Positions 1-13,900 of a stretch of 64,000 nucleotides of DNA are shown one piece after another. The notes below the pieces were generated by a model that was not told the origin of the DNA, searched no databases, and was given only the letters and a program-made list of their open reading frames with translations. The position numbers were made by a program, and so were the translations under genes. Source of the stretch: Brachycybe producta (Eukaryota > Arthropoda > Diplopoda > Playtdesmida > Andrognathidae); the NCBI GenBank assembly GCA_036925085.1, contig JAUPFP010000013.1:4055155-4119154 (forward strand), read 5' to 3'. Each line of letters starts with the position of its first letter. Positions within the stretch are counted from its first letter, which is position 1.

Positions 1-342
1 AGCATGTGAAATTCATTGTTAAAACACAAAAAAATAATTATTGCCTGCAATGACTTACATGCTATTCAACACGTATTTGTTTTGTACATAAATTAAATTA
101 TTAATTATTATTATTATTATACTATTTTCATGTTGATATGTTTTAAAATAAACTATTTGTGTCCATTTGAAAATGAACAAACTTTAAAAAGTTCATTTTG
201 AAAGATATCAGCATGAAAATAATATAATAATAAATAATAATTTAATTCATTATGCAAAACAGATTACATGTTGAATAGCAGCGTGTAGGTCATTGCACGT
301 AATAATTATTTTTTTGTGTTTTGACAATGAATTTCATATGCT
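1..342. repeat. long inverted repeat (fold-back element) at the window start
   Basis: The left arm (about 1-165) reads as an imperfect reverse complement of the right arm (about 178-342). Both contain a stretch around AAAATAATTATT and a terminal AGCAT(A/G)TGAAATTCATTGT. The centre carries the GATATCAGCATGAAAAT motif of the dispersed fold-back family seen throughout the window. There is no coding potential. The left end coincides with the window edge, so the element may extend further. Confidence 0.7.
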
Positions 343-604
343 GCAATTGAACTTTTCTCCTTGTGTCACAGGCCTTCAGCCTTTTTATTTTCTTCAAAAA
401 TTAAAATTAAAATTATGCATAGTATGGTGATTCGGATATCGATCTAGTTTGCAAACAAACTTTAAAATATCTTCTTAGGATTGCTCCTTAATTTCAGAAT
501 AATCAGAGTTCGATTCCATCGTTCCCGCATTATTTGCATATTTAACAATGGCTACTTTATACTGAAACAAAGGCGGAAAAAAGACCAAGGACAAACGAAA
601 ATGT

Positions 605-609
605 TTTTA

Positions 610-651
<42 letters not shown>

Positions 652-860
652 AGAAAGGGAGAGAGAGAGAAAGAGAGACAGAAAGGGAGAGAGAGAGAGA
701 GAGAGACAGAAAGGGAGAGAGAGAGAGAGAGACAGAAAGGGAGAGAGAGAGAGAGAGACAGAAAGGGAGAGAGAGAGAGAGACAGAAAGGGAGAGAGAGA
801 GACAGAAAGGGAGAGATAGATAGAAATTGAGAGATGGAGATGGAGAGAGAGAGATAGGCA
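605..860. repeat. GA-rich microsatellite/minisatellite
   Basis: Purine-rich tract of (GA)n runs interrupted by a recurring GACAGAAAGGGAGAGAGA unit of variable length. The long arginine/glutamate or serine/leucine reading frames across it are artefacts of the dinucleotide repeat. Confidence 0.9.
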
Positions 861-1189
861 GAAAAAGAGTGAATTGCTGAGCTAAGCTATTATTACAGCT
901 CTTTTTTTTTCGTATGTGTGACTTGCGTGTGGTGTTTTGCTTTCCAGCCAATCCTTGAAAACCCCATAACGTTTTGTCAAACTCTCTCTCTTCAATTATT
1001 ACCCAGCGCCCCTTTCAGTTGACTCTCTATAGGAAGCTACTTTGTGGTTTTTTTTTCTGGTATTCGTTTTTTTTGTGTGTCAACCTCACAATTTCACAAA
1101 TGTAGATTTGGTTCTTTCATTCACTCTATTTGGTTATCTTCTGTTCTTTCTATTCAGAGAAAATTCTAAAAACAAATCTTATAAACCAA

Positions 1190-1190
<1 letters not shown>

Positions 1191-1244
<54 letters not shown>
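1191..1244. repeat. (TA)n microsatellite
   Basis: Uninterrupted TA dinucleotide run of about 50 bp, located about 130 bp upstream of the zinc-finger gene start codon. Confidence 0.9.
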
Positions 1245-1249
<5 letters not shown>

Positions 1250-1372
1250 AGAAGAGATTAGAAAGTTTTAAGTTAAATAAGTCGAACTGTTGAGAGTTCA
1301 TTAATTCTTGAGAGTGACTGACTTGTGAGGAAGCTAGCTCTCAGCCACACTTTGCATACAATATAGGGCCTT

Positions 1373-4300
1373 ATGCATCTTTCACCTTCTGACATTCATT
1401 TTCTGAAAGACTATTTGACTGACTTTCTTACACCGGACGAAAGTCTGTTGACCACATTGAGTGACCGTTTCTTAAGTGCCAATGAATTACCTAAAATCCA
1501 AGTGGTCGAACGGAACGGAGCTTGGTTCGCACTTAATAACACGTCGTTGCACGTGTTCAGAGCTTTACAACGACAGGGAAAATGTGTTCGAATTCAGGTA
1601 GATGTTGTACCTCTGAGTAAAGTGCCGAAAAGTGTTCAAGAGAGTATGGTGGTCGAACTGACCACTGACCACTTAAAGACAACAACAACAACAGCTGACG
1701 ACGAATCTAACAAAACAGTCTCATTGAAACACATTGCAGGTTGTGATAATGACTTGAAGAAGGTAGTGGTTTCTCGGAACCTTTCTCAAAACCAGTTCGA
1801 TGATGATGATGATGAGGCGGCGGAGGAGGAGGATGATGATGAAAAGTTTAACTCAAATTTTCAAGTGGAAAATTGTGAAAATTGTACACAAAATGAAGGT
1901 TAGACCATTTTTATCATTCTGACAGCACTTTTTTTTATAAAAAATCTTAATCATATATAATTCATTTTAAGGTTGTTTTGAAGTATAAACGCCTCTCGAA
2001 CTTTGACTATTCTATTTTTCAGGTGCAAAAATAAAAACAAACTTGAATGTGTTTTAGTAACTAGAAGGGTAGCTGAATCACTTCAAGGTTAAGGTGTAAG
2101 TTTTAAAAAAGGATCTAACCCTTAAGCAAAACAACGCTTAGCAGGACGATGTTTTTTCTAATTTTTTATCTATATAAAGTTTCTTTTGAAAGATATTAAC
2201 ATAAAGATGCTCTTAAGAGATTGAGCTGCCTTTCTAGTTTCTAAAACACTTTCAAGTTTGGCTCCTGAAATACAGAAAAATCAAGAGTTCGAAAATCAGC
2301 TGTTCCAAGGTTTTTAAAGAAAAAGAAAATACAAAATTCTTTTAGAAACTAGACTGGTAGCTGAATCACTTAAAGGTATTTTCATGTTAATATCTTACAA
2401 AATAAGCTTTTTATGTCAGTTTTTTAAAAAAATGACCCAACTTTAAATAAGACAACGTTTAGCAGACGGTATTTTTGTAATTTTTTTTATCTATAAAAAG
2501 TTTATTTTGAAAGATATCAACATAAAGATGCTCTTAAGAGATTGAGCTGCCTTTCTAGTTTCTAAAACACTTTCAAGTTTGGCTCCTGAAATACAGAATA
2601 ATTAAGATTTCGAAAATTTGCTTTTCACAACATTTTATAGAAGAAAGAAAAAAATCAAAATTCATTTAAAAACTAGAAAAGTGAATTGAATGTGCTTGAA
2701 AGTATTTTCATATCTTTTAAAATAAATTTTGTGTTGGCGTTTTGACGAGAAAAAAAAAATTGACTTCAAACATTTTTTCGACCAACTTGATGTGAAAAAC
2801 AAAACTATAAAATTGTCCTTTTTTGAATCATATTGCAAATGAAAAGTGTAATTTGAATTATTTCAAGACTCACTTATTTTGACACTTCAATAAATCGTTT
2901 GAGAAAGTACTTTTAAGTGGTGTTTCTGTTTAAGGGCGTTCACAGACGAACGACTTTTAGTGGTCGAGGTGGACTGTAGAAAGTGGTCATCATGTGGCCG
3001 AAACCAACCACTCTAGTCAACTCTGTACGACTACTTTTTGAAGTTTATTCAACTCCACTAGGGCCACTTTTCAACTGCTGTCAGTCAACTGGAGTGGTCG
3101 GTTTGGGCGAAACTAACACAATAGATAGCAGTTTTGGATTTGTGCCGTTTTGAAGAGAGACATGTTGATTTTAGACGTGAAAAGAATAGAAGAAAATGAA
3201 GAGGATCGACATGTGACCTTTTGATAGAAAACCTGAATTTACCTTGGATTTTTTTTCTACTTTGGTAAAAAAAAAATGAATTATTACAGATATCGATTCA
3301 GCTTTGAAAACTGTTCACAAAACTGCAATATAAATAGGGTAGGCCAAAATATGGACATGTTAAGTTTTGAAAATAAAAAAAGCTCCTCCTTGAGTTAGCA
3401 GTGATTGCCTGCTTTCGGGGGACACTTCTTATTTCACCTCCATTGCTCTTAAGAGCAATGGAGGTATATAGGATCATGCAAGGGTCAAAAAAGGATGTCT
3501 ATATGTCCGTATGTCTGGATGCCCGAGTTTGTGGGTCAAACAACACAAGAACAGAATGAGATAAGGACACAGAGTTTTTTTTAATTTAATTCAGTGGGTT
3601 AATATGATGCTCCTTATGTAAAATCAGAAAATTTTACCCAGGGGTTATTTTTTATGAATTTTTTAGAAATAAATTTTGAGTTTTTGCCGATAAATTTTTG
3701 TGGGTCGCACAAATCTAAAACGGGGCCACCTACAACAAAATGTCTTCAGACCTAAAATGATGTACACTTTCTGACGATGACACTGAAATTTTAGAGTGAT
3801 CTCATATATGTAATTTCGATTTTTTAAAAACGTCAATTTTTTTTAAAAAAATTGAGATTCTTTCTTTTTCTAGTTGTAGCATTTGAAAGGGGGACTATTC
3901 CTATTATTTAGGAGGGGTGTTCTTTCTATATTCTATTATTTTTGTATATTAAAATACATGAGACTTATTCTCATTTTAAACCATATTATTATAAATGAAT
4001 AACGCATGCGCATCACATTTAACTATGTCATGTACGTGAGTACATACTGTACATGTTTGTTTATCTACATACACATGCGCGCACATGTGTGCATGGTCTT
4101 ACGCATGCGCGCACATGTACATACGTGTACACATGTGACTTATTCTTATTTAACATTTGCGTACCCATGCGCGCACGGGTGTACATGTGCGTACACATGC
4201 GTGCATGTGTATACATTCGTCAAAAATTTGGCGAACATTCGTCAAAAATTTGGCAAACATTCGGCAAAATTTGGCGAACATGTGTACATGTGCATACACA

Positions 4301-4858
4301 TGCGCGCACGCGTGTACATGCTTGTACACATGCGTGTACATGTGCGTACACATTGCACGCATGCGTGTACCATGTGCATACGCATGTAACAATGAAAGAA
4401 AATTGGTTGTTTGATATATGAAAGCATATATTAAAGCAATGGAGGTCTATAGGGTTCCTTGAATTCCTTGTTTTTTTGTCGTTGTGTTTTCTTCTCTTTA
4501 TATAGATTCGAATGAGAAGTTTGTGTTAACAATTTTTTTTATTTAACTCTTCGAATAATCCAATATTTCTCAGAATGCAATGAACTGTACTTCATCAATC
4601 ACCACATGTCAATGAGTAAGCCAACAACAACAGAGTTACAAATCTTGACCACTGCTGTTCTTTTCATTTGTCAATTGTTAAGTTCGTGCTTTGGTTGTTT
4701 TTTCGTATACAATTGACAAATGTATTTGTGTGTCGTCGTGACAGCTATTCAAGTGGTAATACATAGAATACAAAAAAAAAGATGTTTGAAAAATAGAATT
4801 GTCAAGTGGTTTTTTTCTTCTTCTTCTTCTTCTTCTTATTATTATTATTAATATTTTT

Positions 4859-4901
<43 letters not shown>

Positions 4902-7900
4902 TTATTAGTATTGTCTAGTTAGTCTCTAGTAGTCACATTCTGTTCTTAAGATGGTGTTAAAATGTAAACATCTATCGAACTCTATTATGTATTTCAGGAG
5001 CAACAGTAAGATTAACTTGAAAGTGTTTAAAAAAACTAGAAAGAAAACTCAATCACTTAAGAGGATACATTGCAAAATTACTTCGAAAAATTTCCACAAA
5101 GAGTGCTAGCATCGTTTTTCTATTGAGCCCATAGGCCCGATGTTAAAGAAAAAACGTTAATATATGCTCATCTAGTGATAGAATGACAAAAAATTGGTAA
5201 GTGTGGTTCTATTTTTAAAAAGTATTTCAAAGTCGCCAGTTTCTAACTCTTATGTTGAACTCCATTGAGTACGCCCAAATAAGAAGGAAAAAAACATCCA
5301 TTAAAATGTTGGTAAAAATATCTAAAAATAATTTTAATAAACCACAGTGAATGCGCACGTGCTGATTTTTTCTTTTTTTTTAAAAATTATTTTAGTTATT
5401 TTTACCAACTCTTTAATGGATGTTTTTTTTTCTAACACAAGCGTTCGAAAATCGCGATTTTGAAATACTTTTTAAAAATAGAAAAACACTTAACAATTTT
5501 TTGTCATTCGATCACTAGATCAGCATATATTTTAGATGCACATCGCACTTTGAACTATCAAAATTGGACAACTTTAAATATGAACAATAAACATATTGCC
5601 GCGACTGTTTATTTTAAAAATTAACGTTTCTTCGTTAACATCGGGCCTATGGGTTCAATAGAAAAACGATCCTAGCGCTCTTTGTGGAGATTTTTCGAAG
5701 TCATTTCGCGATGTAGCCTCTTAAGGGTATTTTCATCTTTGATATCTTTCAAAATAAAATTTTTATTTGAGTTTGAAAATGAGCAAAAGTTTAAGCAGAC
5801 AATATTTTTTAATTTTTGTTTATGAAATGTTTATTTTGAAAGATATCGACATGAATACACTTTTCAGTGATTCAGTTACCGTTCTAGTTTCTAAGACATT
5901 TTTCAAATTCACTTTAGTGTTGCTTTTCTGACTGTCTCTCGACCTCTGATTATTTCTTTTATAGGGTGGAAAATGAAGAGAAACTCGAATGTGTTTTTAT
6001 AAACTAGAAGAGTAGTTCAATCACTCAAGGATATCATCATATTAATATATTTCAAAATAAGCTTTTATGTTAGTTTGAAAACTATCCAATTGTTTATAAT
6101 AAAAAAAGTTTATTTTGAAAGATATCAACATGAATACACTTTTAAGTGATTCTGCTCAGAATCAGCTGCCATTTGAGTTTCTAAAACACTTTCAATTTCT
6201 TCTTAGTTTTGCTTTTCTGAAACATAGAATAACCAGAGTTCAAAAATCATGTGTTCATAAAACATCTTAACTATATTAAAATTATGTGTTGTTATTTGTA
6301 GTTGCACAATTTATACTACACTTGATATTGCCTTTTAATAAGTGTTCTTCACAAACAACAGAATGACGGAATCGAATGTAATAACAACCTAATAAAGGTA
6401 AATCTTTACTCTCTAAACCAATCCACAATGTACAACAAATGGTACAAGTGTGTACAAATAACCCACTTTTATAGTTGAAATAGAATTTAGAAGTGACTTT
6501 GAGGGTCTAGAATAATACTAATAATAACAGAGAGTCACTTTTTCTATTGTCACAATAGATGTAATAACAATGGAAAAGTTTATTCTATATACTCTCATGA
6601 TGTCATCACTTCAATCTTTGTGAGTGCTTTTTTGATATAAAGGTTTTTTTTTTTGCTAAAGTCTGGCCACTGGTCAATTATAATTTTTTGTGGGGTGTGG
6701 AAGGGGGGGAGGGGAAAATGAGTTTGTTATCAAACAAGACAATTTAGAAGAAGCAAGAAAACATTTCTAGCTATATGTGTCTATTTAGGGCAGAATGGAC
6801 ACCTAAAAGTGTATACATACACGCGACACATCACTAGATATTTATGTCATTGAAATTTGAGACAAAATATAGAAAGAAATACAAAACAGTATAAAGTATC
6901 TCTTACGTCATCATCCTGTTTATCACTGGTTTATTTTACCCATTTACCACCACCAACCACCACCCTTCTAAATGGATTTAAGATGAAAATATTTACATAG
7001 AAAAAAAAAGGAATATTTCATAAAAAAAATATACTTTTAGGTCATATCAGTCAGGATATACGCAGATTGAGGATTTCATACAAAAAAACAAACTTAAGCA
7101 CAATATGCGTACCCAAATAAAACGTTTCCACCTTAAAAACCGGAAAAAACGTAGAAATACCTCACAGGAAATTATAGAAAATCATAAAAATTGTAAAAAA
7201 AAAAAAAGAAAAGAAAAACACAAATGGCATGAATAATTTTCATTGTTATCAAAACATGGAAGCTTTGGGTAGAATTTACTTTATAAAAAAAGTCATACAG
7301 CATTGACTAGTACAGGCTATTTGTGGGTTTAAATTTTCATGACAGCATTTATATTTTACTTTTGCAATGCAGGTTATTTTTTGTAGTTATTATATATTGA
7401 CAGTGCATTTTGCAGCCTTTGGATTTTAAGATCCCTCTGCCATAGGCCAACCGGCTGCTTGCAGAGTATTTTTGTAATAATTGTAATTGTAATTTGAACA
7501 CAGGCATCTGGGGACAGCTTCAGAATATTTTTGGCTTCGCCTTTTTATGAGCGTCATCAATTTCTAATTGGTTTGTAACTGGGTATGATGTCACATGCCC
7601 CGCCCTTTTTATTTCTAATTGGTTGATATTTGGTCTGACGCTCATAAAAGAGCGAAGCCGAAGAAATTCTGAAGCTGTCTACAGATGTCTGTTAATTTGA
7701 ACACCAAAGTATACTTGCCTCGTGGTAAAAAGAAGTTTGTGACGTCAGAGATTTGGACGTACAATTTAGAGTTGTGTCATTTAATCTGATAGAAACGGGA
7801 TTATAGAAAACGTTGTCAACAATTTAAAAGAAAAAAAAGGGGGTCTTGAATTATTTTGTTATTATTTCTTTTTTTTTATTAGACAAAATAACATTTAAGC

Positions 7901-10900
7901 CTAAATTTGTCTGCAACCCCTTTGACGTCACAAGCTTATTCTTAACATAATGATAGACGTCATATTGGTATACTCCTTTGCTTCAATATTCTCAATTCAA
8001 ATTATTTAAAGCAGCGATCTTACCGGCTATTTTTCTCGCAGATTTTTTCGTGCAAGAAATAAGTCAAATATTGCTATGAATCTTGCACAGTTTTTTTAAG
8101 AAAATAAACACGAAGATGACCGTTTTCTGTAAGATGTTGTGTGCAAGAAACCTCTTTTCAAGTCTAGCAAAAGTATTATCATTTTTGCAATTGCAATTAA
8201 TTCAAGGACACATTGCAGTGAATTTTTATTTTAAATATTGACAATGGTATCACCGCTTAAAATACAAAGCTTTGCTTAAGTTATAGTCATTTTCATTTTG
8301 TGCAAATTGCATGATGAGTTTACTGAGTTAGTAATGAATATATTAAAACGTTCAATGGAAAACATACTGTAAATGGGTTTTTTGAGTGAGAAATAGCCTA
8401 GATTTAATTTTTAATGTGATTGATTTTTTTTTCTTAAATCATGATTTTTTTTCCTTTGTTTTAAATCAAGTATTTATTGTTTTAAAATTAATAATTCAAA
8501 GTTTCATTAAGAGTTTATCTTTGACGTCAAAGCATCAGTAGAACTCTTGTTATTCTGCGTTTGAAAAAACATATTGAAGAAAATATTCTAAAAATTATAT
8601 CGTATACAATTCAAAGAATGGTGTTCTAGTAGGATTTTTTTTATGTATGTGTTTTATCAAAAAACCATTACGTATAGTCATACAGGGTGAGACATAAATC
8701 TCAACCATCTGTAATAATTGTCTCATGTATGTATATATGAGTTTTGTCATAATTGAATTTATTGTAACCTTAAATATCTCCAAATCTATCCAGTCTTTCT
8801 AACTTATGTACTTTTTTTATATATAAAGTGAAAAACATTTACCACAAATTACCGGATAACACGAAATGTCCGGTTCTTTTGAATAGCATAACACATTTTC
8901 TTTTAAGATTGTTTATAAACAGGTGACTTTCGAAATCTGATTGTTCTTTATTTCAGATTCAGAAGAACAAAATTAAGAGAAACTAGAAAGTATTTTATAA
9001 ACTAGAAAGGTAACTCAACTATTATTTTCATGTTGATATCTTTCAAAAATGAATGTTTATTGATAAAAATTTAAAAAATATCGTCTGACAAGCACTGTAT
9101 GCTTAAAGATGGATTATTTTCAAACTAATATAATAAGCTTATTTTGAAATATATCAACATAAAAATTGGCTACCGTTCTAGTTTCTAAAACACATTCACT
9201 TTTTTAAAAGGCTTGCAGAATTTGTTTTGCAAGAGGTGACAAAACAAAATGGTCAAGGTTAATTTTTTTAGCAAGAGTTCGAAAAATGCAAAATAGAAAA
9301 TTAAGAACAAGGTTATTGTTATCCAGGTTTTTCTAAAGTTAAATTTCTTAGTTCCACTTGGGTCAGAATAAAAAGATGAACGAATGAACGGGATGAACAT
9401 TGGGGTAACTCTAAAACCCGACACAGAATGCATATAGAATAAGAGGAACACTATATCATGGATGAACACACATTTTAAAGGGATGAACAGATAGAAATAA
9501 ACGGATGAACAGAGAAATAAAAGGATGAACTTTCTTTAAAGGGATGAACATGGTTTTAAGGGGGATGAACATGGTTTTAGGGGGATGAACATGGTTTTAG
9601 TTTAGGTTAGGTTAGGTAACCGAACCTAACCTAACCGAACCGAACCTGATCTAACCCCATAAAACCATGTTCATCCCCCCTAAAACCATGTTCATCCCTT
9701 TAAAGTATGTTCATCTCTTTAAAGTATGTTCATCCTTTTATTTCTCTCTGTTCATTCCTTTAAAATGTGTGCTCATTAATTAAAATATAGTGTTCATCTA
9801 ATTCTATATGCATTCTGTGTCGGGTTTTAGAGTTACCCCAATGTTCATCCCTTTCATTCGTTCATTTTTTTATCCTGACCCGTTCCACTTTGTGAATTTT
9901 TAGCGCGAAAAGAAATTTATTAAAAATCAAAAAGTAGTATTTTTTAAAAAAAAAATTACATAAGGGTTTCAAATTGTTAAGGTTGCAAAAGAGTAACTAT
10001 TACACCCTGTATAACAACAGATAGAAATACATATAGATCTATCTGCAACAAGAAATATAGGCTTATATACTTATACGAAAGAGAGAAAAAAAAGTACATA
10101 TAAGGAAAATGAATCGATAGTTTTCTTCTCCACCAATGGGCTTCTGTAGAAATAGAGATAGATTTTGGTGGATGGTGATTGTGACGGGGATTAGGTTAGG
10201 GTTTTCAACAGAAAAAGCTCTTTTTTTTTTTTTTTTGCTGTGCGCATTCCACATCAAAACACACACATACATAAGAGACAGACACATTCGTATGTATGTT
10301 TATGTCTTTCTTTGACTCTAGCCTCCTCCTACCCTACATCTCCCCATCCCCCCCTTGTCTTTCAACAAAAAATTCTTTTTTTAAAAAAAAAACCTAGCCA
10401 TATATACCTCAATTTTACTCATTTTCGCCATTGGAAAAGCTTCATCACAACAACAAAGTTCTTCTCTCTCTCTTTTACTTCATTAGAAACATTCACATTT
10501 TCAGTTTTGAACTCTTTAAAACCTGAATATATTTTTTTTTAAAAAATTCATTTGCCATATTTACCATCATTATCACCTGTGACCGTTTTTTTTTTAAATT
10601 ATTTATAAAAATATAAATATGAAAAATGCATTGTGTTTGAGTGATGCGTTTAATCACAGTTTGATTTTTATTCAGTTTTTATTGATTGATTATACTTTAT
10701 ATTTGAAGAATCATCAGGTTTAAATTTGCATCATCTCAAAAGAGTCCGGGGTTTTTTTTTTGCTTTCTTGGTCGATTTTGTCTCATTTTCAACGGCTTCA
10801 TCATCGTTATCATATATTTCTAAACTTAAAATGAGATTGTTTTGGATGTTAAGACGTCGCATAAAACTCAATTCGAATCCAATTTCATTGAATTCGTCTT

Positions 10901-13900
10901 CTACTTTGACATATTCGTCCGAAGCTATTTCTCCAACAACAGCTGACACTCAGAATAATAATTATATCAGTAAAACCTATTTGGAAACATCAGGTAATAA
11001 TTATAATTTTTTATATATATATTCATATATCAAATTGAGGGGAGGGGGAGTTGTCATTTTGTTTATTACCCGGAGGGCCGAAGTATTCAATTTTATTTAT
11101 AATTTTCAGAGAGCTGTAACTGGCTAATTTTGCGCCTATATGGCAAGAATAAAACTGGCGCCTTCTTAGTATTATCAGTCTAGTTATTTTTGCGCCTTTA
11201 TTTCAGCGCTCATAAATAAAACTTGCGCCGCCTTTTGCATTGTAATTCTATAGTTATTTTTTGCGCCCTTATTTCTGGGTATCTTGAGGTTTTGCGCCTC
11301 AGGCAAGGTGCCGCAATCGCCTTGCCATAATCTACACCTGTGGTAATTTTGGTTGATTTATATTTTACTATTCTATCACAATGTGATATATTTCATTTTG
11401 TAACATTTAAAGATAAATGACAAATCGAAATTGTTGTCTTTGCATTTTCTAAAAAAAAATAACCCCTTCATATTAAGTTTAATTTTCACTTATTTAAAGA
11501 ATTATTTTTTATTAATATAAAGCATTTCTGATATTCATCTTTTATGTATTCGGCTATAACAAACATTTCTAATACGTTTGTTGTAGCTGAATACATAAAA
11601 TATGAATTGATTTTTGTTAAACAAAAATTCGAAATTTATTAATAACTAATCGAGAAAAGATAAAAAAAAATGAAAGCATTTTTTCAATTATTAAGGTGGT
11701 TTTTTAAAGTGAAAACGTCACTTGACCTCTTGATTATTCTGTCTTTTAACTGGAAAATGAAGAGAAACTTGAAATTTTATTTTAGAAACTAGAAGAGCAG
11801 CTCAATCACTTAAGGTTTTTTTTTATTCAAGTTGTTATCTTAGAAAATAAGCTTTTTATTTGAGTTTGAAAATGACCCAACCTTAAGCAGACGGTATTTT
11901 TTTTTTAAATTTTTGGTCTTTAAAAAGTGTATTTTGTAAGATATCAATGTGAAAATATCCTTATTACATTTTTTATGAACGAAAACGAGGAAATTTATGC
12001 TACTTTATGCACGTTTCTATAAATTATGCAGTTTGTGTATTTTATGCCAACTTTTAACGTTAATAATGAATCTTTAATGAAATATTAAAAAACAAAGAGT
12101 TTTTGATGACAATTTGAATATTCTAATACTCTGGCTGTTTTTGAAAAATAGTCATAATAAGTCATTTATTTTGAACGATATCATCCGTCCTGAAAATCTT
12201 ATAAGACTGCAGAAAATTGTTCTTGTGTTTTAGAAGTTCGAAGATCTAGTGAATATTAATTATGACAATGTTAATTTTAATGGTAATTTTAAATTTAACA
12301 GTTTATTAGAAACTAGAGAAGAAAAATCAACTAATAAATGTGTTTTCATGATGTGATAACCTTTCAAAATATAAACGTTTTTTACAACAGTTATACTGTA
12401 AAATATCTGTTGTAATTTTTCAAGATGTTTAAAAATTGACTATTTTTAAACGTTAGAAACTGTTTATATTAAATAATAGTCATTGAAAATATTTTTAGAA
12501 ATCATGTTTACGTCGTTTAAGGCGAAATCTGTATTGTTCTTTTTTATTTGCTTGTAAACAAACTGAAATCATTGGAATTCTATTTCTGTAGGATTCTTTC
12601 TAATAATTATCAGAAGTGTTTTTCTGTCTGTTTCTAGTTGGTTCTTTACCAATCAGTTTTAATCAGTAGGACTCGAATTTATATGGCAAATCAAGCAAAT
12701 GTTTCTCAATTTGTGGCCCAAGTGCCAATTGTGAAGTAATCATCATCTTCATTAGAGCAACTGCAATTATGGTTTTTAGTTTTTTTTTTACCTAATCAAA
12801 AAAAGCTGGTTAGAGGCTAGATGTCTGGTTACAATCTATTGTTAACTTGAGTTCTAGCCTCCAACCAGTGTTTTTGATTGGAAAAACAAACAAACATAAT
12901 TTTTGGTTGATCTAAACGGGATTTTTACTTCACAATTGGCTCTTGGGCCACAGATTAAGAAACGTTTGCTTGAGAGGGCATAAAAATCCGAACCCTGTTA
13001 AACAGTAAATATTCTTCAGTTCGATGTAGGCGTACAATATATCCATAGTTACAGTAGTTTACAAGTAGCAAAAAAAAAGCTTATAGGAAACTGGAAGAGT
13101 TAATGTGTTTTCATAACAATATCTTTCAAATTAAACGTTTTACGGTGTTTATTGGCGTTATAGTTAATCAGGTTTGTATTACGTGATTTTTTGAAAGAAA
13201 TTCAATGTTTGCCTTAAACTAGAAAAGTACAGAAATCACGTTCTTTTGGAGTTAAACGCCTTTAAGATGTTACGTTTAATGACAGTTATTTAATTTTTTT
13301 GTAGAAATTTAAAAAAATGTCATTTTTAAACTGTTATAAAACGTTTATTTTAAACGATATAATCATGAAATGCTTGTATGTCATTTTTAACCCTTCTAGT
13401 TTCTAATAAGTTTTGATGTTCGATTCAAATAATTAAGATAAACATGGTCAACAGTACAGACAAATGCTGCCTTTCAACTGCATTTTCCATTTGCATGTGG
13501 GACTTAAAATGGTAGGTCATAAATAGATTATTTTGAACTAAATAGTCCCTTTGCCATAGGCCCATTGAGCTGCTTGCAGAGTAAATATTTAAATTAAAAT
13601 TCTAAAACTTCTACGGCCTACATTAAAGATGAATTTGACTGCAAAGTTCATCTTTTAAGGCATTTCATAGTTTGAAATTCATTAAGAAACTAGTGGTGTA
13701 ACCCGTCATAAATGACTGGAGCAAAATTCACAGGCAATTGTGCCCAGCATTAGAATTTCTTTTCCTCCGCCCTTTTATGACGTCACACCAAGTAACAAAC
13801 CCAATTAGAAATTGATGCTGTTCATAAAAGGGCTGAGCAAAAGAAATTCTAATGCTGGGCACAATTGCCTGTGATAAATTCTAGTTTAATTTTGCTACTA

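Noticed and set aside
481..951. Long Arg/Glu-rich and Ser/Leu-rich open frames on both strands
   Set aside because: They follow the GA microsatellite and exist on both strands at once; repeat artefacts.
4006..4427. Five overlapping open frames rich in His, Thr, Cys, Met
   Set aside because: Produced by alternating purine-pyrimidine repeats that lack stop codons in most frames; no domain.
9600..9655. Interstitial telomere
   Set aside because: Only about three TTAGGT units on each side at the apex of a fold-back repeat; reported as telomere-like only.
10718..10993. Second exon of the zinc-finger gene on the + strand
   Set aside because: Phase fits, but the translation is hydrophobic, spans a T10 tract, and the acceptor context is weak; kept only as an alternative to the minus-strand call.
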